This document shows, piece after piece, positions 12,438 through 21,777 of a DNA stretch of 54,274 bases. The DNA is from Fidelibacterota bacterium (GTDB taxonomy: Bacteria; Marinisomatota; Marinisomatia; Marinisomatales; UBA1611), in contig PBAR01000001.1 in the NCBI GenBank assembly GCA_002718285.1, positions 1 through 54,274 on the forward strand, given 5' to 3'. Within the stretch, counting starts at the first letter, position 1. Every line of letters begins with the position of its first letter. A program made the translations under genes and the position numbers. The notes under the pieces are model-generated. The model was not told the origin of the DNA. It saw only the letters and a list, made by a program, of their open reading frames with translations, and searched no databases.

Positions 12438-13550
12438 TCAATCATTCAATCTGATGGGCATAAGGAGCATTAGGCTGTCAATGTTTTCTTCCTCCGTTTC
12501 TGGGCTAAAAAGCGCTGCGCTGATTGGCGTGTTTAATTTTATCAATGCTTTTTCACCTCTTATGTGATGAACAACATCTTTTAAATATTCAGCATTATAT
12601 CCAATGCTTATGTCTTCTCCATCATATTCTCCTGGTATTTTTTCAGTTGCGCGAGAAGATTTTTCTGGGTCTTCGGTAGTTATTTTACAACCGTCTTTAC
12701 TAAGATTGAGCGCCACTTGATGTGTGGATTTATTTGAAAAAATAGAAACTCTGCGAATTGCTCCCAAAAGAATGCTTTTATCTACAAAAAATGTTTTTTC
12801 ATTATCATTCGGAATGACGCTTTCATAGTTTGGAAAACTTTCATCGATTAATCTGGTTAATACCATGTCCTGGCCAAATCTTGCCGTAAGATAGTTTTTT
12901 CCTGTTTCTAATTTAATGGACCCTGTCAATGGCTGAGCCGACATAAAGGTTAAAAACTTTTTTGGAACAATAAAGTCTTCTTTAAAGCCGTCTATTTTAA
13001 AATCAGATCTTGTATATCTAACTAAACGATGGCCGTCTGTCGCAACTACAGTAAGACATTCAGAGTCAAACCGAAACAAAGCGCCTGTAAGCGCTGGTTT
13101 TAGTTCATCTTTGCTTATAGCAAAAGATGTGGCTCCTATGGCGTCTTTTAAAACCCCTGAATCCATTTGAATTGTTCCTGTCGCTTCACCACTTGGTGTT
13201 TTTGGAAATTCATCTGCCGGTTTCCCCATTAAATCATAAACACCCGAACTGGTGGAAATCTCTGTTCTGTTTTTTTCATCAACAGAAAGGGTTATTCTCG
13301 TTTCGGGAAGCTCAACAGTAATATCAAATAAGGTTTTTATGGGCAAGGCAACAGACCCTGCAGCTTCAAGACTAACAGAAATTTCCACCTCTATTGTTAT
13401 TTCAAGGTCTGTAGACCGAAGGGTTGTTTTGTGTTCAGACGCCTCAATCAAAACGCATCCCAAAATTGGCAACGTAGATCTTGTTGGCGTCGCCTTATTC
13501 AGTTTTTGTAAGGCCTGGTGAAGCTCTGTTTTGGATGTGGAAAATTTCAC
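12438..13550 (-). CDS. dnaN: DNA polymerase III beta sliding clamp
   Basis: A 370-residue beta clamp with the three-domain architecture: FSTSKTELHQALQKLNKATP at the N-terminus, GALFRFDSECLTVVATDGHRL in the central domain, and the C-terminal peptide LMLLMPIRLND. The start codon is GTG (13550-13548), with no strong Shine-Dalgarno site. It heads the dnaN-recF-dciA-gyrB-gyrA-yggS string, which may be transcribed from the 13551-13681 gap. It is unusual in being some 19 kb from dnaA and on the opposite strand, where many bacteria have dnaA-dnaN adjacent. Confidence 0.97.
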   Translation of the reverse strand: MKFSTSKTELHQALQKLNKATPTRSTLPILGCVLIEASEHKTTLRSTDLEITIEVEISVSLEAAGSVALPIKTLFDITVELPETRITLSVDEKNRTEISTSSGVYDLMGKPADEFPKTPSGEATGTIQMDSGVLKDAIGATSFAISKDELKPALTGALFRFDSECLTVVATDGHRLVRYTRSDFKIDGFKEDFIVPKKFLTFMSAQPLTGSIKLETGKNYLTARFGQDMVLTRLIDESFPNYESVIPNDNEKTFFVDKSILLGAIRRVSIFSNKSTHQVALNLSKDGCKITTEDPEKSSRATEKIPGEYDGEDISIGYNAEYLKDVVHHIRGEKALIKLNTPISAALFSPETEEENIDSLMLLMPIRLND

Positions 13551-13625
13551 TGTTTTTAACTAAAACAACGAGTCCTTTTGGTTGTCTTTTTTTTATTTAT
13601 ATCTATTGCAGAAACTACCCAATCG

Positions 13626-13643
13626 CCCTTTTTTAAAAAAGGG
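13626..13643. repeat. Perfect 18-bp palindrome in the gap before dnaN
   Basis: CCCTTTTTTAAAAAAGGG is fully self-complementary and lies 39 bases past the stop of the GAF/PAS cyclase. On the minus strand no T-run follows, so it is not a textbook terminator in the direction of the genes. It could be a weak hairpin or an operator. The rest of the 13551-13681 gap should hold the dnaN promoter, but none is convincing. Confidence 0.4.
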
Positions 13644-13681
13644 TTTTATCGTGCCGTGCCATCAAAAAAACCTTAAAAAAT

Positions 13682-15709
13682 TTAAAGAACCCTATAAATA
13701 TTTATTTTTTCTTTTTTCCCCTTTACGTTTATTCGCTCAAGCTCCTTACAGGGGGTGTTTTTTGCAACAGAGTTATAAACGTCCTGGGATATCAAAATTT
13801 CATCTGGCCCCGCAGCAGAACAGAGTCTCGCCCCAAGGTTTACAGCGTCTCCAATAATAGTATAGTCCATCCTCTCTCTGGATCCAATGTTTCCTGAAAC
13901 AGCGGATCCCTTGTTGATTCCAATTCCAATAAAAACAGGTTTTTCTTTTCGTTTTTTTCTCTTTTTATTAATGTCTTTGATTTTCTCCTGCATTTCTTGT
14001 GCAGTTAAAACAGCTCTTTCTGTGTCATCGTCGCGCCTAGTTGGAGCGCCAAATACAATCATTAATTGATCGCCGACGATTTTATCTAAGGTTCCGTTAT
14101 GTTTAAAAACTATGTCTATCATAGCAGAAAAGTGTTCATTTAAAGTAGAAACAACCTTTTCTGGGTCCATGTTTTCTGACATAGAAGTAAAACCTCTAAT
14201 ATCGCTGAACAAAACCGTTATTTCTCGTTTTTCACCTCCCAAATTTAATTTTGTTTCATCGTCTAAGATTTCGTCTACCACCTGTTTTGAAACATACCTT
14301 TTAAATGTGTTTTTTACTTTGCTTATGTCAGAAATATCCTCCAACGTTAACACCGTTCCCTGTACGGCTCCACCAAGCCCAAGCCTTGGGGATGAAGACA
14401 CATTTATTCTTGAATCCTCTGAAACGGTTAAAAAGGAAATGTTCATCTCTGTTTGGGCCTGATTATGAGCTTCTGTTTTTTGGATTAGTTCAATAATTTC
14501 ATTGTCCTTTTGAAATAAAAACATATAGTGGTTTCCCAAAACTTCTTTTTCGTCCATTCTTAATATTTTTTTTCCAGCTCCATTTATAGAATCAATCTCT
14601 CCGAGTTCATTTAAGGTGATAACCCCCGTTGCTATACTTCCCAGAATGCTCTCATTAAATTGCTTTGACTCATTAATATCTTTGAATAGCCGGGCATTAT
14701 CAATTGCCACTGCGGCCTGGTTGCATAGCGCAGTCAATAAGTCCAAGTCTGAGCTGTTAAAACCAACAACCCCGTCTCTTGTTTCTTTGTTGCAAAGAAT
14801 CATATACCCAATTGTTTTTTTTGCGGTTTGCATTGGTGATATAATAATATGGTTTTCATTAAGCTTTTTTTGAATTGTCGATTTTAGCTTTTCAGTGAAA
14901 ACAATCCCTTTTTTTGTTGTTTTTATTGTTTCAAATATTTTAAGCTTTTTAGATAACAAAATTTTTGATGTCTCCCAATTAAAAGCTGAAGAAATTTTAA
15001 GTATGGGGCTGTTTTCTTTTTCATGAAGAATCATTCCTTTTGATGTGTTTAAAACCCCCACCGATCTCCACAGTATTTCCTCGCTTAGTTGTTCCACATC
15101 CAAAACAGAACTAATGGCAACGCTGATATCAAATAATGTTTGTTGCTCTAGCAGTTTCAGATTTAAATCATTGGTTTTTTTGTCAAGAGAAGCCAACAAC
15201 ATCGTATTATGTAAGGATTTTACCATGTGATTGCAAATAACCCTTAAAACATTATAGTCCAGGTCGGTAAACTTTTCTCCCATTAATTTTCCACCAATAA
15301 AAACCACACCAAGAGGGGCTCTTCTAAAAAACAACGGAATAATTATTTCTACATCTAAGCTCTTTACTGTATCTACAAAGGAGCTACTTTTTATTTGCCG
15401 AGACTTCTTTCTGTCTATAAAGCTTTTAGAGTGAAATTCCAGGCTTTTTATCAAATGATTATTGACCATGATAGGTTCGCTATAACTAAAACCCTGAAGA
15501 GATGTTGGAAAAAACACCTTGCTTTTCTTGCTATATAAAAAAATGGCGCCTTTAGGCGCCATTATTATTCCAAGCATTAATCTTAAAACAGACCTTGTAA
15601 CATCTCCTGTTTGCTCTTCATTAATTAAAATATCTCCAAGTTCTGTTAACGCAGAAAGGTAGTGGTTTACTTTGTCATCATTGGATGCGCTACCAGCAAT
15701 AGAAGACAT
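13682..15709 (-). CDS. GAF-GAF-PAS class III adenylate cyclase
   Basis: A 675-residue soluble protein with no membrane segment. Two GAF-like domains (about 25-170 and 190-340; QAAVAIDNARLF closes the second) precede a PAS domain (about 350-460, GVITLNELGEIDSINGAG) and a C-terminal class III cyclase (about 495-675). Metal aspartates lie in VLFSDIRGFTSMSE and DKIVGDQLMIVF. The lysine in TLDK and the threonine in MDYTIIGD are the ATP-type selector pair, so it should make cAMP. It starts 6 bases after the STAS gene and closes the operon of SpoIIE-like phosphatase, RsbW-like kinase and STAS protein, so it may be the output of that cassette. It is the second adenylate cyclase in this window. Confidence 0.9.
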   Translation of the reverse strand: MSSIAGSASNDDKVNHYLSALTELGDILINEEQTGDVTRSVLRLMLGIIMAPKGAIFLYSKKSKVFFPTSLQGFSYSEPIMVNNHLIKSLEFHSKSFIDRKKSRQIKSSSFVDTVKSLDVEIIIPLFFRRAPLGVVFIGGKLMGEKFTDLDYNVLRVICNHMVKSLHNTMLLASLDKKTNDLNLKLLEQQTLFDISVAISSVLDVEQLSEEILWRSVGVLNTSKGMILHEKENSPILKISSAFNWETSKILLSKKLKIFETIKTTKKGIVFTEKLKSTIQKKLNENHIIISPMQTAKKTIGYMILCNKETRDGVVGFNSSDLDLLTALCNQAAVAIDNARLFKDINESKQFNESILGSIATGVITLNELGEIDSINGAGKKILRMDEKEVLGNHYMFLFQKDNEIIELIQKTEAHNQAQTEMNISFLTVSEDSRINVSSSPRLGLGGAVQGTVLTLEDISDISKVKNTFKRYVSKQVVDEILDDETKLNLGGEKREITVLFSDIRGFTSMSENMDPEKVVSTLNEHFSAMIDIVFKHNGTLDKIVGDQLMIVFGAPTRRDDDTERAVLTAQEMQEKIKDINKKRKKRKEKPVFIGIGINKGSAVSGNIGSRERMDYTIIGDAVNLGARLCSAAGPDEILISQDVYNSVAKNTPCKELERINVKGKKEKINIYRVL

Positions 15710-15715
15710 TTCTTT

Positions 15716-16060
15716 TTATGAAAGGCTGCTTATAGCGTCGTTCTCGTCAGTATATATTGTGCTGTATTTTGTAAGGCCCATTATGTTAAAAGTTTTATCA
15801 ACTATTGGTGCGAGATTGTAATAACCCAGGCTTCCGTCAACGTCCTGGAGCTTCTCTATTATTTCAATCAATATAGACACGCCAATACTGTTTACAACTG
15901 GTGATTTTTCCAAGTTTAAAACAAAAGCTTTTTTTCCTTTATCAATTTGAGCATAGCACTCATTGGCAATTACCTCACCTCCAACATTGTTCAAATACCC
16001 GTCAGTTTCTATAATAATTATATCACCCTGTTCTCTAACAGAAATATTAAAATCTGGCAT
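15716..16060 (-). CDS. STAS-domain anti-sigma-factor antagonist (SpoIIAA/RsbV-like)
   Basis: A 114-residue single STAS domain. The segment KAFVLNLEKSPVVNSIGVS matches the SpoIIAA phosphorylation loop, with Ser58 as the likely phospho-acceptor; the residue before it is Asn rather than the usual Asp. A good Shine-Dalgarno site, GGGAG, is upstream. In the classical partner switch the unphosphorylated form binds and sequesters the RsbW-like kinase, which here is encoded just upstream. It lies between that kinase and the cyclase with gaps of 13 and 6 bases. Confidence 0.92.
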   Translation of the reverse strand: MPDFNISVREQGDIIIIETDGYLNNVGGEVIANECYAQIDKGKKAFVLNLEKSPVVNSIGVSILIEIIEKLQDVDGSLGYYNLAPIVDKTFNIMGLTKYSTIYTDENDAISSLS

Positions 16061-16073
16061 TTTAAACTCCCAA

Positions 16074-16490
16074 CTATTTACGTTTTGTCATGGTTACTGT
16101 TGTGCCTTCTTCTGAAGAATCAAACTTTACAGTGTCCATGAGCTCTTCTATTAACTTAAGGCCCCATCCTCTTTTATAATCAGAAGATATTTTTTCTTCT
16201 ATATTGGGGATATCAACCTTTGATTTATCAAAACCTTTTCCACTGTCTGTTACCTGGATAATTAACTTGTCATCTGAAATTTTAAAATGAATTTCTATTT
16301 CACTCTTACTTTCACTGTGCTCAAAAGCATTAATACAGGCCTCGCTCAGCGCCATATTAATTTCTGCTGTTTTTTCATCATCTAAGTTCATGTGTTTAGC
16401 AACAGCGGCTGATGTTTGTGTTGCTAAGAGCTCCATATCTGGAAGCACCGGAATAGTGAGCTCAACTGTTGGTTTTTGTTTTGCTACCAT
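16074..16490 (-). CDS. Anti-sigma-factor-like serine kinase (RsbW/SpoIIAB, HATPase_c_2)
   Basis: A 138-residue GHKL-type kinase. The N box is EINMALSEACINAFEHSE (Asn54), the G1 box is DSGKGFD (about 82-88) and the G2 region is RGWGLKLIEELMD. Family members phosphorylate a STAS partner and bind a sigma factor or another target. No sigma factor is encoded in this window, so the target may be elsewhere or may be a non-sigma protein such as the neighbouring cyclase. It lies between the SpoIIE-type phosphatase and the STAS protein. Confidence 0.92.
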   Translation of the reverse strand: MVAKQKPTVELTIPVLPDMELLATQTSAAVAKHMNLDDEKTAEINMALSEACINAFEHSESKSEIEIHFKISDDKLIIQVTDSGKGFDKSKVDIPNIEEKISSDYKRGWGLKLIEELMDTVKFDSSEEGTTVTMTKRK

Positions 16491-16524
16491 ATTGTTTTTC
16501 CCTGTTTCATTATAATAATAAAAA

Positions 16525-19500
16525 TTAACTGTTGTTTTCTGATTTTTTTACAACAACAACCGTTATGTCGTCTTGGTTTTGTATTCCGTCGAGCCATGCG
16601 TTTCCAAGATCAAAAAGAGATTGTTTTATTTCCTCGGCGCTGTTTTTCCCGTTTTCCCTAACACATTCTAACACCGCTTGATATCCGAGCATTTGTTCGC
16701 TTTTGTTCGTGGCCTCTGGCAAACCATCAGAAATAAATACAAAAGCATCTCCCGCGTCAATCGGTATTTCTACCTGGCCATAGGTTTCTCCTTTAAAGCT
16801 TCCCAAAGGAAGTCCTTCTAAAAGAACCTCATCTACTTCTTTTGTTTTTAATTTATAGTGATAGGCTGGAGGCATTGCGGCTGATGTTAGCTCTACTCTG
16901 TCGGGCCAAAACCTTGCAACGCTTATCGCCATTTTGTTTTTTCCAAGCTCAATGGCCTTTATTGTTCTATTTAATATATAAGAAACCTCATTGGGCGGTA
17001 TATTGGGAGGCATTCCATAAAGCCCCGCCTTGGTAATGGAAACCATCATTCCTGCCGTCATTCCATGCCCAGTAGCATCCCCAACCATAACATATATACT
17101 GTCATCGTTTTGTGGAAAAAAATCATAATAATCCCCTCCCACCTCTGTCGCTGTTTTTATGCCGGCTGCTATTTCAAGGTCCATTACCTTTGGACATTTT
17201 TTAGGCAACATTTTCATTTGAAATTCCCTGGCCTCCTCCAGCTCTTGGGTTCTTCGGTTTTCTTCTAGTCTCGCCAGTTGTTTTTTATCTCTGTTTTTTA
17301 CGGCACCTATTGTTGTTAAAAAAGCAAGGCCCAGATAGGCAGAATAGGCCCAAATTGTTTTATAAAAAGGAGGTTTAACCACTATTTTTAATTCAGGGCT
17401 GGGGCGGCTCCAAACATTATCGTTGTTGCTGGCCATAAAGGAAAACCTATACTCGTCTGGTTGCAGACCCTGTAATATAATAGTTCTTTGGTTTCCCAGC
17501 TCAACCCAGTCAGCTGTAAAGTTTGAAACTTTATACCTAAACTTGTTTTTTTCTGTTTTTTTATAGCTAATCCCAACTATGCCTATCTCAATTTTTTTCT
17601 CACCGCTTTGGGCCACCACTGTTCCATTAATAATATCCTTCTTTCTTTTGTTGTTGTCTATATCATATGTATTAACAAATGAAACAGATAATACGGGAGG
17701 GGTTTCATTTTTTTGAATATTTTCTGGAAAAAATGTAATTATTTTTTCCCCTGCACCGACATACATAACCCCTTCTTTATTTATGTTAAATGAGTTTTGT
17801 TTAAAAATGCGCTGTTCCATCCCGTCCGTAGCTCCAAAAGTTGAAAATGTTTTGTTCTTTTTGTTCATCATAGACAATCCGTTTCTTGTCCCTATCCACA
17901 GCTGTCCTATTTTATCCTCCTGCAAAGAAAGAATGGTGTTGCTTGGCAATCCGTCTGCTATAGTATAGCGCTCAAAACCATCAACCTTAGGAAGGTACCG
18001 AAAAAGCCCGTCGCCACCCGTCCCAATCCAAAGAGTTTTTTTCTTGTCTTCATACAAAACATAAACAACGCTTGAAGAAAAACTTTGCTTGTTCGTTTTA
18101 TCCAGGGTGTAGTGTTTAACTACGGACATGTTTTCTTTGTTAACCTTATAAAGCCCGTGTTTTTTAGAACCAACCCAAAATTCCCCCCAACCCGTTTCAA
18201 TGAAGCTGCTTATATCTGAAAGATGATAGTTTCCAACCTGATCTAAAAAAGAAAACCTTTTTATGTCGCTGTCACTTATTTTCACCACCCCGCCCTTAAA
18301 GGAAAGAAAAACATCTCCGTCTTCGTCAAGATACATTTGGTTTATTTCTCCATCAAGAATAGAGTTTTTGTCGTCTTTGCTATAAAAAAGTCTTTTTACT
18401 TTTTGTTTGTTTACAAACTCTTTTTCCGTTCTTAAGTCAAAACCAAGCTCTATTTTTGAAAGGCCGTTAAATTTAGAAGCGGCCCAGACAAAATTCCTTT
18501 CGTTGTCAATTAAAAAGGGTCCTGTTTCATTTGATATAATTGTATTTACATCTGTTGGGTCAGAAACAAAACTCCTCAACAATTTTCCGCTTTCGTTATA
18601 TTGATAAAGACCAGACTCGCTTGAAAACCAAACGTTTTTATTTTTATCAACCATTATTTTTTCTACCCCCGGGTAGCCCGAAGCAAACTCAGAAAAGATG
18701 TTTATTAGTTCAATTTTTTTACTTACCCCTCTTCTTGTACCAAGCCATGTTCCGTGCTTCGGATGAGATGCCATTGCATTTAAAGAAACATCAAGAATTG
18801 ACTGCCTGTTTTCAGCGCTGTGCTCAACCAAGGCAATGTCTTTTTCAGCAATAGAACCATATTGATAATAAAACGAAGATGTGTTAAAAAAAACAAGTTC
18901 TCCGTTCATGTCTATCCACAAATTTCCATTTATATCTTCTATAATTTTATTTATGGGCTTCCCAAAAACAAGTTCATGCTCTACATCATACCAGCTTTCC
19001 ATATTTTTATCGTAATAAACCAGTCCAGAATACGTTGACATCCAAAAACCCCCCTCCATTGTGTTGCCGCCTTGAAACGGAACTATTTGGGTAACCGCAT
19101 ACATTCCCGTCATTGAAAACCAGCCATTATTGGCCATTCTTGTTATTGTTTTTTCATCAAGGGATATTTTATCTAATCCATTGTCTGTACCAACCCACAA
19201 AAATTCATCATCAATGTGTAATGTGTTTATAGAATTTGCAGAAAGACTGTTTTGTTCTTCTGATGCATAATAGCGTTTAAATATTTTTTTCTTTTGATCG
19301 TAAAAATTCAAGCCGTTATTCGTACCAATCCATAGCCCGGACGGGCCCTGAACAATTGGCGTTTTTTGAAAAACAGAAAACCCGTTGTTTGATATTGACA
19401 TAGGGTCAAGAGCATTGAAGGAATAGTTTTCCATGTTTTTTAGAGTTGTATCAATGCTGAAAAGGCCCCTGTCAAGGGTTGAAACCCAAACAAAGCCTCT

Positions 19501-19878
19501 ACTGTCCTCAAAAAAGGATGTTGGTCTGCTTTCTGTTGCAAACCTTATAAACGAGTCGTTTGTCCATTTGTATAAATCAACACTATTATCCGTGCCAAAC
19601 CAAACATTTCCTTTTGAGTCTTTAAAGGATGTCCATATTCTGTTTCCCGATATGGTTTTGTCATCAAAAGGGTTAGATCTGTATACCGTTACATCGTATC
19701 CGTCATATTTGTTCAGCCCTTCATCTGTGCCAATCCACAAAACACCTCTGGCGTCAAACTCTAAGGTGTTAACCAAATTGTCAGAAAGACCTTTTTCAAC
19801 CGTGAGACTTGAAAAGGTGTGTCCGCACAAAAACGAAGATAAAAAAAAGAAACTTAGCGCTTTTAAATAAAACCCCAA
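16525..19878 (-). CDS. Two-component-type propeller sensor fused to SpoIIE/PP2C phosphatase
   Basis: A 1117-residue receptor. The start is TTG at 19878, preceded by TAGGA in the end of the TonB-C gene. A signal peptide is followed by repeated Reg_prop blades (WIGTDEGLNKYDG, WIGTNNGLNFYD, WVGTDNGLDKI, WIGTRNGLSMMNKK) forming a periplasmic double propeller to about 740, then a Y_Y_Y domain (about 766-836, ending DNVWSRPSPELKIVV), one transmembrane helix (about 843-862), a short coiled coil and a SpoIIE-type PP2C domain (about 895-1115). Metal residues are in GGDYYDFF, GDATGHGM, ISDGLPEATN and QDDITVVVV. It probably dephosphorylates the STAS protein when the propeller senses a ligand, often a carbohydrate in related HTCS receptors. 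Confidence 0.92.
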   Translation of the reverse strand: MGFYLKALSFFFLSSFLCGHTFSSLTVEKGLSDNLVNTLEFDARGVLWIGTDEGLNKYDGYDVTVYRSNPFDDKTISGNRIWTSFKDSKGNVWFGTDNSVDLYKWTNDSFIRFATESRPTSFFEDSRGFVWVSTLDRGLFSIDTTLKNMENYSFNALDPMSISNNGFSVFQKTPIVQGPSGLWIGTNNGLNFYDQKKKIFKRYYASEEQNSLSANSINTLHIDDEFLWVGTDNGLDKISLDEKTITRMANNGWFSMTGMYAVTQIVPFQGGNTMEGGFWMSTYSGLVYYDKNMESWYDVEHELVFGKPINKIIEDINGNLWIDMNGELVFFNTSSFYYQYGSIAEKDIALVEHSAENRQSILDVSLNAMASHPKHGTWLGTRRGVSKKIELINIFSEFASGYPGVEKIMVDKNKNVWFSSESGLYQYNESGKLLRSFVSDPTDVNTIISNETGPFLIDNERNFVWAASKFNGLSKIELGFDLRTEKEFVNKQKVKRLFYSKDDKNSILDGEINQMYLDEDGDVFLSFKGGVVKISDSDIKRFSFLDQVGNYHLSDISSFIETGWGEFWVGSKKHGLYKVNKENMSVVKHYTLDKTNKQSFSSSVVYVLYEDKKKTLWIGTGGDGLFRYLPKVDGFERYTIADGLPSNTILSLQEDKIGQLWIGTRNGLSMMNKKNKTFSTFGATDGMEQRIFKQNSFNINKEGVMYVGAGEKIITFFPENIQKNETPPVLSVSFVNTYDIDNNKRKKDIINGTVVAQSGEKKIEIGIVGISYKKTEKNKFRYKVSNFTADWVELGNQRTIILQGLQPDEYRFSFMASNNDNVWSRPSPELKIVVKPPFYKTIWAYSAYLGLAFLTTIGAVKNRDKKQLARLEENRRTQELEEAREFQMKMLPKKCPKVMDLEIAAGIKTATEVGGDYYDFFPQNDDSIYVMVGDATGHGMTAGMMVSITKAGLYGMPPNIPPNEVSYILNRTIKAIELGKNKMAISVARFWPDRVELTSAAMPPAYHYKLKTKEVDEVLLEGLPLGSFKGETYGQVEIPIDAGDAFVFISDGLPEATNKSEQMLGYQAVLECVRENGKNSAEEIKQSLFDLGNAWLDGIQNQDDITVVVVKKSENNS

Positions 19879-19886
19879 TTTTTTTC

Positions 19887-20288
19887 CTAAAGCTTAAACC
19901 TAAAAGGAAGAGTCATTTTGACTTTTACAGGAACTCCTTTTTCATAACCTGGTTTTATTTTCAGTTTAGAAACAACGCGCAAAGCCTCTTCGTCACAACC
20001 GGCGCCAAGAGAACGAATTATCTTCTGAGAACTTACTTTTCCTTTTTCGTCAACTACAAACTGAACATAAACCATTCCTTGAACTTTCTCCTTTCTTGCC
20101 TTTGGGGGATATTTTATCATTGAAGCAATTGTTTTTAGACCACCTTTAATTTCTGGCATTTTTTCGCAGGCAAGATAAATTCCGTTTTCATCTTTGAAAG
20201 ACCTTTGTTGCGCCATCATTAAAGAAGATATAAAAACAAAAAAAAGAACAACTGCCCTGGCTGTCTTCCTTTGGTTTGTATTAAACAT
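19887..20288 (-). CDS. Short TonB C-terminal-domain protein
   Basis: A 133-residue protein. The N-terminal hydrophobic stretch (about 11-26, VVLFFVFISSLMMA) followed by QQ looks like a cleavable signal peptide. A TonB-C fold covers about 45-133: YPPKARKEKVQGMVYVQFVVDEKGKV, GCDEEALRVV and the terminal VKVKMTLPFRF. It lacks the proline-rich spanning region, so it cannot act as a normal energy transducer across the periplasm and is more likely a free periplasmic TonB-C domain. Its ATG lies inside the end of the TPR gene (ATGTTTAA, 20288-20281), and its stop codon overlaps the ribosome site of the sensor phosphatase. Confidence 0.88.
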   Translation of the reverse strand: MFNTNQRKTARAVVLFFVFISSLMMAQQRSFKDENGIYLACEKMPEIKGGLKTIASMIKYPPKARKEKVQGMVYVQFVVDEKGKVSSQKIIRSLGAGCDEEALRVVSKLKIKPGYEKGVPVKVKMTLPFRFKL

Positions 20289-21777
20289 TTCCTAGCTGCT
20301 CCTTTGCTAATTTTTTTACTATTGAAAGTTCCCAATAACTAAAATTGTCATTAACTATGTTTTTAAATTCTTTGTTGGCTTTCTCATTGTTTCCAGTTGC
20401 TTTTAGTGCAAGCCCCTTAAAATAATTATAATATGTGTTGTTTTTGTTTCCTTTATTAAAAAAAGAAATGGCTTCTTCTGGGTTTCCCTGCATTAGTTTT
20501 GTCATCCCCATTAATCCATTATAGCCATAAAGAGCCGTGGGGTCTTTTTTTAAGGACTGTATTTCTTTTAATTTTTTTAGTTCAACATTGGCCTGTTTAT
20601 ATTCTCCAAACAGTATATAAACCCATGCCTTAAGGTTTTTTTCTCTTGCTTCTATTTGTTTATATGTTGCTTCTTCATCTAAAATATCAGCTCTTTCTTT
20701 ATTAAGTTCTATTATTTTTTCCAGAGCTTCATAAGAATCATCTTTTCTTTGGCTATGTGCATAACAAATTAATTTGTGAAAATTAATTGTAGATATTTTT
20801 TCTAAAAGCTCTACTTCTGAAAAACCCTTGTTTTCCAAAGCTTCTTCAACTTTTTCTATATTTCTAAGTGCTCCAGAAAAATCATTTTCAAAAAGATATG
20901 AAATTGTAAGATAATAATTTAAACCAAACCACCCATCCTTCGTTTTGGTTTCTTTTATTCCAAGATTATATCTTTCTCTTGCTGTTTCAAAACTTCCCCC
21001 AAACATGTAGTTGTGTCCAGAAACAATATATGCAGTACCAAGACTGGATGTTCCTTTTCTCTTTTCTATAGATTTTTCATATAGAGGTTTAGCCTTGTCA
21101 AACTGACTCATGTTTCTATAAACATTGGCTTTAATGTGATAAGGATATCCAGAATTGGGGCGAATTCTTATCATTTCATCAATATATTTCATTCCTTTTT
21201 CCATGTTTCTTTGTTCTGTGGGTAACATGGTAAACCCTCCTGAAGGAATGTGTTGTCCTGCTAAAAAATTATAAGCAACAAAATTATCTTTATTTATAGA
21301 TATGGCTTTTAAAAAAACATTTTCGGCTTCTTTTAATTCATTTCTATTGCTTTTTACAATCCCAAGCCAATTATAAGGCTCATAATATTCTGGATATTCT
21401 TTAACTAACATATTTGCATTTTCTAATGCATTGTCTAAGTTGTTTTCCCTAAAGGCGTTTCTAATATTTATTATATATTTTTCTGAGTTTGTTGTTGTTG
21501 ATATTAGTTCTTTCGCTTTATCTATATATTTTTTTCTTTTAATAGGATTGTTAACATCATTCATTTCATAAGCTAGAGCAAAGTTTTGATCGTAAAATAT
21601 TGAAGAATCAAGAAAATTTCTTTTTTCAATATCCCCGCCAGACTGCCACTCCAAAACAGCTTTCTTATAAAAATCTTTAGCTTTTTTTGATTCCGTGGAA
21701 AGAGGTAATTCGAGAACTGGGCTATCACCACAGTTAATTAAAACCAAAAGAATAAATAACACTGTATATTTTTTCAT
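20281..21777 (-). CDS. TPR-repeat lipoprotein
   Basis: A 498-residue protein with a lipoprotein signal peptide (MKKYTVLFILLVLINC, lipid Cys16). It consists of helical tetratricopeptide repeats, for example YEPYNWLGIVKSNRNELKEA, SGYPYHIKANVYRN and TALYGYNGLMGMTKLMQ. AGAGAG precedes the ATG as Shine-Dalgarno site. TPR lipoproteins usually scaffold envelope complexes. As first gene of the overlapping run TPR, TonB-C, propeller-SpoIIE, RsbW, STAS, cyclase, it may be part of the sensing end of that pathway. The AT-rich gap upstream should hold the promoter of the whole run. Confidence 0.85.
   Translation of the reverse strand: MKKYTVLFILLVLINCGDSPVLELPLSTESKKAKDFYKKAVLEWQSGGDIEKRNFLDSSIFYDQNFALAYEMNDVNNPIKRKKYIDKAKELISTTTNSEKYIINIRNAFRENNLDNALENANMLVKEYPEYYEPYNWLGIVKSNRNELKEAENVFLKAISINKDNFVAYNFLAGQHIPSGGFTMLPTEQRNMEKGMKYIDEMIRIRPNSGYPYHIKANVYRNMSQFDKAKPLYEKSIEKRKGTSSLGTAYIVSGHNYMFGGSFETARERYNLGIKETKTKDGWFGLNYYLTISYLFENDFSGALRNIEKVEEALENKGFSEVELLEKISTINFHKLICYAHSQRKDDSYEALEKIIELNKERADILDEEATYKQIEAREKNLKAWVYILFGEYKQANVELKKLKEIQSLKKDPTALYGYNGLMGMTKLMQGNPEEAISFFNKGNKNNTYYNYFKGLALKATGNNEKANKEFKNIVNDNFSYWELSIVKKLAKEQLGNV

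Noticed and set aside
13626..13643. Palindrome as terminator of the GAF/PAS cyclase
   Set aside because: No T-run follows on the minus strand, so it was kept only as an inverted repeat.
13682..20288. Expected sigma factor partner of the RsbW/STAS pair
   Set aside because: No sigma-70 or ECF-like frame exists between or beside these genes, or elsewhere in the window.
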